A DNA stretch of 64,000 nt from Corynebacterium imitans (GTDB lineage: Bacteria > Actinomycetota > Actinomycetes > Mycobacteriales > Mycobacteriaceae). Below are positions 59,551-64,000 of this stretch, piece after piece (within the stretch, counting starts at the first letter, position 1; every line of letters starts with the position of its first letter). Below the pieces are notes generated by a model. That model saw nothing but the letters and a program-made list of their open reading frames with translations. It searched no databases and had not been told where the DNA came from. The translations under genes and the position numbers were made by a program. The stretch is taken from contig NZ_CP009211.1 of the NCBI RefSeq assembly GCF_000739455.1, positions 2,168,595 to 2,232,594 of the forward strand, written 5' to 3'.

Positions 59551-60012
59551 GTGTCGCCTCCCAGCAATAAGAAAAATCACCGCCTGGTTGACATGAGTAT
59601 GTCGCCGGAGGAAGCGACGCCCTACCCAGATCCGGACGAATCAGCCGACATCATCGAAGACAGCATCGATATGGCTGAATTCGGAACAATCTTGCACGTC
59701 CGGGAATGGCGAGGAAACGACGGAATTGTGGAGCAGTTTGCGCTCATGCTCAACGTCACCCCCGCGCACACGGCATATCGTCGCTGCCAAGAACTGAAAG
59801 GCGATATTGCGAACTTTGCGCAGGTGATACGCACCGACACCTGGCACAGCACCGTCCATAGCCACCAATACTTCATCGACTGTGAGTACTGCGAGCGGCA
59901 AGTTCACGAAGAGTTGGCTGGGGGACGGCCAGGAGAGCCAATCGCGCCGCGTGGTGAACGGGACATTCCAAAAACTACTATGAGATGTTGTATGACCCGT
60001 CCGACTATTTAG
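59551..60012 (+). CDS. Hypothetical protein, likely frameshifted near the 3' end
   Basis: 153 aa as read, acidic, no membrane helix; family not recognised. Up to the codons for ERDIPK the sequence looks coherent; after a run of five A (59970-59974) the frame reads TTMRCCMTRPTI and stops. With one more A the frame would continue NYYEMLYDPSDYLERWEAGK and end at 60036-60038, overlapping the next ATG by 4 nt, which is the typical spacing of a coupled pair. So one base was probably lost, in the genome or in the read. A CEYCERQ pair could bind metal. GTG start with TATACT 8 nt upstream. Confidence 0.65.
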   Translation: MSPPSNKKNHRLVDMSMSPEEATPYPDPDESADIIEDSIDMAEFGTILHVREWRGNDGIVEQFALMLNVTPAHTAYRRCQELKGDIANFAQVIRTDTWHSTVHSHQYFIDCEYCERQVHEELAGGRPGEPIAPRGERDIPKTTMRCCMTRPTI

Positions 60013-60034
60013 AGCGTTGGGAGGCAGGCAAACC

Positions 60035-60472
60035 ATGAACGAAAAGCAGAAGCGGCACTATCGAGCGCGCATGGCGGTTGCACAGCTGTTCCGCTCCGCG
60101 CTGGATCAAAGTGATGAGCGTGCCCGCTTCCTAGAACGTCTAGACGTAAAGACGATGCCGGTCATCGTTCCCGCACTGGGCGACACCTTGGCATCTAATA
60201 TTCGGGAAGCAGCTCGCCGCCATTTCGAAGCGGGAGAGGAACACATCGTTGTTCCGGTGTGCCTGCCAGCCCCCAACGGCATCAAACTTTCCGTGATTAT
60301 TGTTTCAACACATGACGCGAAGACGTTTTGGCAGCTGGACATGAACGAGCTTCATGGCAATGTCGAAATGGCGCAAGTCGTTGAAGCGCTAGACGCAAGC
60401 AAAAAGTGGGATGTGGATGCGCTCGACTCCCCACAGCAGCAAGAGTTGAAGGACTTGGCTGCCTCGATGTAG
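60035..60472 (+). CDS. Hypothetical protein, second gene of the cassette
   Basis: 145 aa from the ATG at 60035; family not recognised. It has a basic N-terminal helix (NEKQKRHYRARMAVAQLFRS), a central alpha/beta region with strand HIVVPVCLPAPNGIKLSVII and an acidic, helical C-terminus. No membrane segment. It is coupled to the preceding gene once the frameshift is corrected, so the two products probably act together. Its stop lies 6 nt from the convergent nitrilase-family stop. An unknown toxin-antitoxin or defence pair is possible but unsupported. Confidence 0.6.
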   Translation: MNEKQKRHYRARMAVAQLFRSALDQSDERARFLERLDVKTMPVIVPALGDTLASNIREAARRHFEAGEEHIVVPVCLPAPNGIKLSVIIVSTHDAKTFWQLDMNELHGNVEMAQVVEALDASKKWDVDALDSPQQQELKDLAASM

Positions 60473-60478
60473 CCCCCC

Positions 60479-61309
60479 CTACCGCATCGTCGTCGCGGCT
60501 TCGATCTCTACCACCGGCAGCGCCTTGCGCACTTTGGCGACGCGAGCGGGATCGATGTCCACGATGAGCGTTTCGGGCCCGTAGCCCGCCTCGGCAACCA
60601 CGGTGCCATCGGGCGCAGTCACCACCGAGTGGCCGATGCCGGTCGGCCCGGACTCCTCCCCTGCCTTTTCCAAAAAGTCGGGACGCGCCTGGCCCGCTGC
60701 CGCGAGGAACACCCCGGAGTCGAGCGCGCGGGCGCGGGTGAGCAGTTGCCACTGCTCGAGTTTGCCTTCGCCGTCCGCCCAGCTCGTCGGCACGACGATC
60801 ACTTCGGCACCGCGGCGTGCGAGCTCGCGGAATTGCTCGGGGAAGCGGATATCAAAGCAGACGGCCACGCCCACCTGCACCCCCTCGTGCTCGAAGAGGA
60901 CGAGCTCCTCACCAGGGCGCACGGTGTCAGACTCGCGGTAATTGAATGCGTCGTAGGTGTGGATCTTGTCGTAGCCTTTGTGCACACCTCCGCCGGTAAT
61001 CAGCGCGGTATTGAAGACACGGTGGATCGTCTTGCCGTCCACCTCGCGGATATCCGCCGGGCGGAAGGTCCCGGCGACGATGGTGGTGCCGGTCTCCTTT
61101 GCCAGCTCGGCGAGCTGCGTTGCGAACTCCCCGTCCAAGTCTTCTGCCTGCGTGTCCAGGCGGCCTTGCCCGAAGGCCTGGCTCGTCGCCTCGGGCAGCA
61201 CGATTAGCGTCGCGCCCTCCGCGGCGGCGTCGCGGATCAGCGGGGTAACAAGCGCCACGTTGTCACGCACGGAGGGGCCGGTAGTGATCTGGATGCACGC
61301 GAGTTTCAT
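60479..61309 (-). CDS. Nitrilase-superfamily amidohydrolase
   Basis: 276 aa from the ATG at 61309. The Glu-Lys-Cys triad is visible: Glu in IVLPEATSQ near 42, Lys in HKGYDKIHTYDAF near 111 and Cys in VAVCFDIRFPEQ near 149. The layout matches the carbon-nitrogen hydrolases related to omega-amidase and deaminated-glutathione amidase (NIT); the exact amide substrate is not determined. A longer reading to 61357 has no support. Its last about 110 bp are duplicated at 59383-59495. Confidence 0.9.
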   Translation of the reverse strand: MKLACIQITTGPSVRDNVALVTPLIRDAAAEGATLIVLPEATSQAFGQGRLDTQAEDLDGEFATQLAELAKETGTTIVAGTFRPADIREVDGKTIHRVFNTALITGGGVHKGYDKIHTYDAFNYRESDTVRPGEELVLFEHEGVQVGVAVCFDIRFPEQFRELARRGAEVIVVPTSWADGEGKLEQWQLLTRARALDSGVFLAAAGQARPDFLEKAGEESGPTGIGHSVVTAPDGTVVAEAGYGPETLIVDIDPARVAKVRKALPVVEIEAATTMR

Positions 61310-61384
61310 GCCCCAACCCTGCCATAACTTGGCCCGGCGCGACAGACCCTTGCGCAACTAAACTCCATATATTACGGTTGCGAC

Positions 61385-61639
61385 ATGAACGTTTTAGTTA
61401 TTTCGGAAGACACCGCAACCAAAGCTCGCAACCACATCCCCAACACCACGCACTATCCCCCAATCCCCTTAGAACCATCACATACCGCAGACGCATTAAC
61501 AGGCTCACACACGGAACTTACACAGGGCATCCACCGCACCGTGCGCGCACTCGCCGCCCACCTCGAATCGGTCGCGGACTTCGCCGACACCGCCTGCCGC
61601 CTCGACGCCGAACTCGCCGGGAGGCTTGACCATGCATAG
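61385..61639 (+). CDS. Small helical protein coupled to the alpha/beta hydrolase
   Basis: 84 aa. The N-terminal 40 residues are polar and likely unstructured; the C-terminal part (QGIHRTVRALAAHLESVADF, ADTACRLDAEL) is one amphipathic helix resembling the second helix of WXG100/ESX-type small proteins, though no WXG is present. The stop overlaps the following start region by 8 nt, so the pair is translated together. It may be a partner or chaperone-like subunit of the hydrolase; this is inference. Confidence 0.6.
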   Translation: MNVLVISEDTATKARNHIPNTTHYPPIPLEPSHTADALTGSHTELTQGIHRTVRALAAHLESVADFADTACRLDAELAGRLDHA

Positions 61640-62792
61640 CGCGACCTACCAGCCCGCCCTCATTACAGCCCAGCTGAAAGGAGCGGTGTGGGAGCTGGGA
61701 CAGGTGCGTGGGGACGTCGAGAAGCAACTGCGCAACGCCGAAAATGCAGCACACGCGTTGCATGCCACGGGTTTCGCTGGCCCCGCCGCCGACGCCGCGG
61801 TTACCCGGATCCACGCGCAGCAGACTTCCCTGCGCAGCCACCACGCCGAACTGACACGCATCCGCATCATCCTCGAAACCGCGGCCGAACTGCACGAACG
61901 TCTCGACCATCTCGCAGAACTCGCCGCGCGGTACGGGCACCACCGGATCATTCTCTGGCTCAACCAGCTTTCTTTTGCGCTGGATGAGGCGGCGGGCGAC
62001 GCGCTGCGCACGAATATTCCGCATCACACGATCGACGAACTCTTCCACCACCCCGACCACACGCTCGATGAGCTGCACGCGCACCACGCCGCCACCGTGC
62101 CCGCGGCAACGCAGCGCACCATCGCCGAGCACGGCGCAACCATACTGGAGGCGGGTCCCGGCAGTACGACCGTCATGGTCGGCGATTACCACTCGCCAAC
62201 CAGGATCATCACCATGGTCGCGGGCACGCACACCGGCAAACCGGAGGACCTCGGCCGCGAGCTCGACAAGGCGCAGCGCATTGCCGCCCGCACCGGGGCC
62301 GCCGTCGTGGTGTGGCAAGGCTACGGCCCGCCGGCCAACCTTCCCGACGCCGGCATCCAGACACCCGCGCGCCGCGGGGCGGGCAACCTCTCGCGCTTCC
62401 AGGCCGCGCTCGACGAGCGCTTCCCCGACGCGCAAAAGACCATCGTCGCGCACAGTTACGGCACGCTCCTACCCACCCGGGCCGCGACCGAGGGCGGTTT
62501 GCTTGTCGACGACCTGTGGCTGGTCGGCAGCGCCGGAGTCGCAGGCAACAGCGTCGACGATCTCACGCTCGCCGGGCCGGACTCCGAGGTCTACGTGGTT
62601 GACTCACCCGAGGACATCATCCTTGCGCTGCGCTCCGGGCCCGCCGCCGCGCTCGGTGCCTCGCCTTCGCACCCGAGCTACGGTGCCACCGCCGTGGAGG
62701 GAGTGGCCGGCAGTCATACCGACTACTTCACAGACCCCGCGTTCCTGTCTGCCCTTGCACAGGGCGCACACGACGCGCCAGAAAATAGGTAG
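61632..62792 (+). CDS. Alpha/beta hydrolase, DUF1023-like
   Basis: 386 aa from the ATG at 61632, with GGGAGG 7 nt upstream; a TTG two codons earlier lies in the spacer. The N-terminal 120 residues are helical coiled coil (QVRGDVEKQLRNAENAAHAL), recalling the helical domain fused to DUF1023 enzymes and ESX-like substrates. The C-terminal part has a Gly-x-Ser-x-Gly-like nucleophile elbow (VAHSYGTLLP near 277) and late Asp and His candidates (VDSPEDI, GSHTDYF). No classical signal peptide. Substrate is unknown; actinobacterial relatives are often linked to ESX-type secretion. Confidence 0.8.
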   Translation: MHSATYQPALITAQLKGAVWELGQVRGDVEKQLRNAENAAHALHATGFAGPAADAAVTRIHAQQTSLRSHHAELTRIRIILETAAELHERLDHLAELAARYGHHRIILWLNQLSFALDEAAGDALRTNIPHHTIDELFHHPDHTLDELHAHHAATVPAATQRTIAEHGATILEAGPGSTTVMVGDYHSPTRIITMVAGTHTGKPEDLGRELDKAQRIAARTGAAVVVWQGYGPPANLPDAGIQTPARRGAGNLSRFQAALDERFPDAQKTIVAHSYGTLLPTRAATEGGLLVDDLWLVGSAGVAGNSVDDLTLAGPDSEVYVVDSPEDIILALRSGPAAALGASPSHPSYGATAVEGVAGSHTDYFTDPAFLSALAQGAHDAPENR

Positions 62793-62836
62793 CATTTATG
62801 GAGCATCAGTGACCTTACAACAAAAGGAAAGGTTCC

Positions 62837-64000
62837 ATGGCTGAAAATTTTGCGCAAGCGTTAGTCTCCAAACTCGAAACACTCGGTATTACCCGCATCT
62901 ACGGGCTGGTGGGCGACTCGCTCAACCCGCTGTCTGATGCCGTGCGTCAAAGCGACATCGAATGGGTCCACGTGCGCAACGAGGAGGCGGCCGCTTTCGC
63001 CGCCGGCGCGGACGCGCTGGCCCAGGACGAGCTCGCCGTCTGCGGCGCGTCCTGCGGGCCGGGCAATACCCACTTCGTCCAGGGCCTGTTCGAGGCACAC
63101 CGCAACGGCTCGAAGCTGCTGGCTATCGCCTCGCACATCCCCACCGTGGAGATCGGCTCCTCCTTCTTCCAGGAGACTCACCCGGAGCTGCTGTTCCAGG
63201 AGTGCTCCTCCTACTGCGAGGTCGTCCACAACCCGGAGCAGGGCATGCGCGTGTTCCACAACGCCGTGCAGAACACGCTGGCCGGTAACGGCGTCTCGGT
63301 GATGGTCGTGCCGGGCGATGTCTTCGCAGCGGATGCCCCGGAGGGTCCCTTGAGCGCCGACTCCGTCTACGCCACGGGCAAGAACAAGCGCGTCTACCCG
63401 GACCCGCACGAGGCAGCCCGCCTGGTCGAGGCCATTAACAAGGCCGACAAGGTCACGCTGTTCTGCGGCTACGGCGCTCGCGACGCCCGCGAGGAAGTCT
63501 TCGCACTCGCAGAGAAGATCAAGGCACCCATCGGCCACTCCTTCCGCGGCAAGATGTACTTCGAGTACGACAACCCCTTCGACGTGGGCATGTCCGGGCT
63601 GCTCGGCTACGGCGCCTGCCTTGACGCGATGGAGGAATCCGACCTGTTCATCATGGTGGGTACGGACTTCCCCTACACCGACTGGCTGCCGGACGAGAAC
63701 GTCGCGCAGATCGACATCGACGGCGCCCACATCGGCCGCCGCACCAAGGTGGACTACCCGGTCGTCGGTGATGTACAAAGCGTGATCGAAAACATCCTCC
63801 CCCATGTGGAGGAAAAGACGGACAGCTCCTTCTTGGACAAGATGCTCAAGCGGCACTACCAGCTGCTCGACCACGTGGTGAAGAGCTACACGGAAGAGGC
63901 CTTCGAATCGAAGAAGCCGATTCACCCGGAGCTGGCGGCCTCCGTGCTGGACGAACTGGCTGATGATGACGCCTACTTCACCGTGGACACCGGCATGTGC
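62837..64000 (+). CDS. poxB: Pyruvate:quinone oxidoreductase (PoxB/Pqo), 5' part
   Basis: Thiamine-diphosphate and FAD enzyme that oxidises pyruvate to acetate and CO2 and passes electrons to quinone at the membrane. The first 388 codons are in the window and the gene runs off the end. It aligns with E. coli PoxB: IYGLVGDSLNPLSDAVRQSD, RNEEAAAFAAGADA (thiamine-activating Glu), CGASCGPGNTHFVQGL, HIPTVEIGSSFFQETHPE and, at the edge, AYFTVDTGMC. The C-terminal cofactor-binding and lipid-binding parts lie beyond the window. An AAAGGAAAGG site precedes the ATG. Confidence 0.95.
   Translation, partial: MAENFAQALVSKLETLGITRIYGLVGDSLNPLSDAVRQSDIEWVHVRNEEAAAFAAGADALAQDELAVCGASCGPGNTHFVQGLFEAHRNGSKLLAIASHIPTVEIGSSFFQETHPELLFQECSSYCEVVHNPEQGMRVFHNAVQNTLAGNGVSVMVVPGDVFAADAPEGPLSADSVYATGKNKRVYPDPHEAARLVEAINKADKVTLFCGYGARDAREEVFALAEKIKAPIGHSFRGKMYFEYDNPFDVGMSGLLGYGACLDAMEESDLFIMVGTDFPYTDWLPDENVAQIDIDGAHIGRRTKVDYPVVGDVQSVIENILPHVEEKTDSSFLDKMLKRHYQLLDHVVKSYTEEAFESKKPIHPELAASVLDELADDDAYFTVDTGMC

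Noticed and set aside
1..64000. tRNA, rRNA or known riboswitch genes
   Set aside because: No cloverleaf-like or rRNA-like sequence was recognised by eye; a covariance-model scan would be needed to exclude small RNAs.

Overview
The window looks like a chromosomal segment of a Corynebacterium species (GC-rich actinobacterium). The evidence is gene content and order: a sortase-assembled Spa-type pilus operon, the GlnX-GlnH-PknG signalling operon, def / N-acetylglutamate synthase (CG3035 type) / xthA / cls, pta-ackA, purA, class II aldolase, pyrE, clpB with an HspR box, panB, panC and a PoxB/Pqo-type pyruvate:quinone oxidoreductase. Many genes start directly after a TANNNT -10 hexamer (6-8 nt before the start codon), i.e. 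they look leaderless, as is common in this genus. I recognised no rRNA, tRNA or CRISPR array. The species cannot be named from the sequence alone.

Layout. 1-446: three-unit array of a 69-bp repeat with a 20-bp palindromic core. 447-8125: an unknown gene, then a four-gene minus-strand pilus operon (major pilin, class C sortase, base pilin, VWA-domain tip pilin). 8126-20230: housekeeping and signalling block (DUF3263 protein, def, LAETG surface protein, N-acetylglutamate synthase-type GNAT, xthA, cls, ABC transporter, NUDIX, glnX-glnH-pknG). 20231-22050: small defence-like island (PD-(D/E)xK protein, HicAB-type toxin-antitoxin). 22075-27531: secreted zinc metalloprotease and a repeat-rich surface protein. 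27721-30282: pta-ackA. 30539-36089: a large surface-protein gene with six near-identical 315-bp repeats, broken by a 662-bp IS1249-like element with 8-bp target duplications. 36719-50488: PurT-like protein, purA, PRC-barrel stress protein under a GlxR-like site, FUSC membrane protein, aldolase, GH76 protein, TrmH, pyrE, sulfurtransferase-like protein, panB and panC (convergent). 50517-52414: PIN-like/ImmA-IrrE toxin-antitoxin pair followed by a second 69-bp repeat array. 52473-57847: clpB, GltS-like transporter, FNR-like protein. 57844-60472: accessory insertions between the FNR-like gene and a nitrilase-family gene, including an HNH gene, paired palindromes, a chimeric scar made of the 3' ends of both flanking genes, and a two-gene unknown cassette with a one-base frameshift. 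60479-64000: nitrilase-family amidohydrolase, a small helical protein coupled to an alpha/beta hydrolase, and the 5' part of poxB.

How the parts work together. The pilus operon encodes all dedicated parts of one covalent pilus. GlnX, GlnH and PknG are the amino-acid-sensing kinase module that in C. glutamicum controls 2-oxoglutarate dehydrogenase through OdhI. Pta-AckA and PoxB are both acetate-node enzymes. The most unusual elements are the 69-bp palindromic arrays, a PurT-family protein that appears to lack the substrate-binding residues, a sulfurtransferase with Ser in place of the catalytic Cys, the IS-split repeat protein with a duplicated IS end, and the recombination scar around the unknown two-gene cassette.
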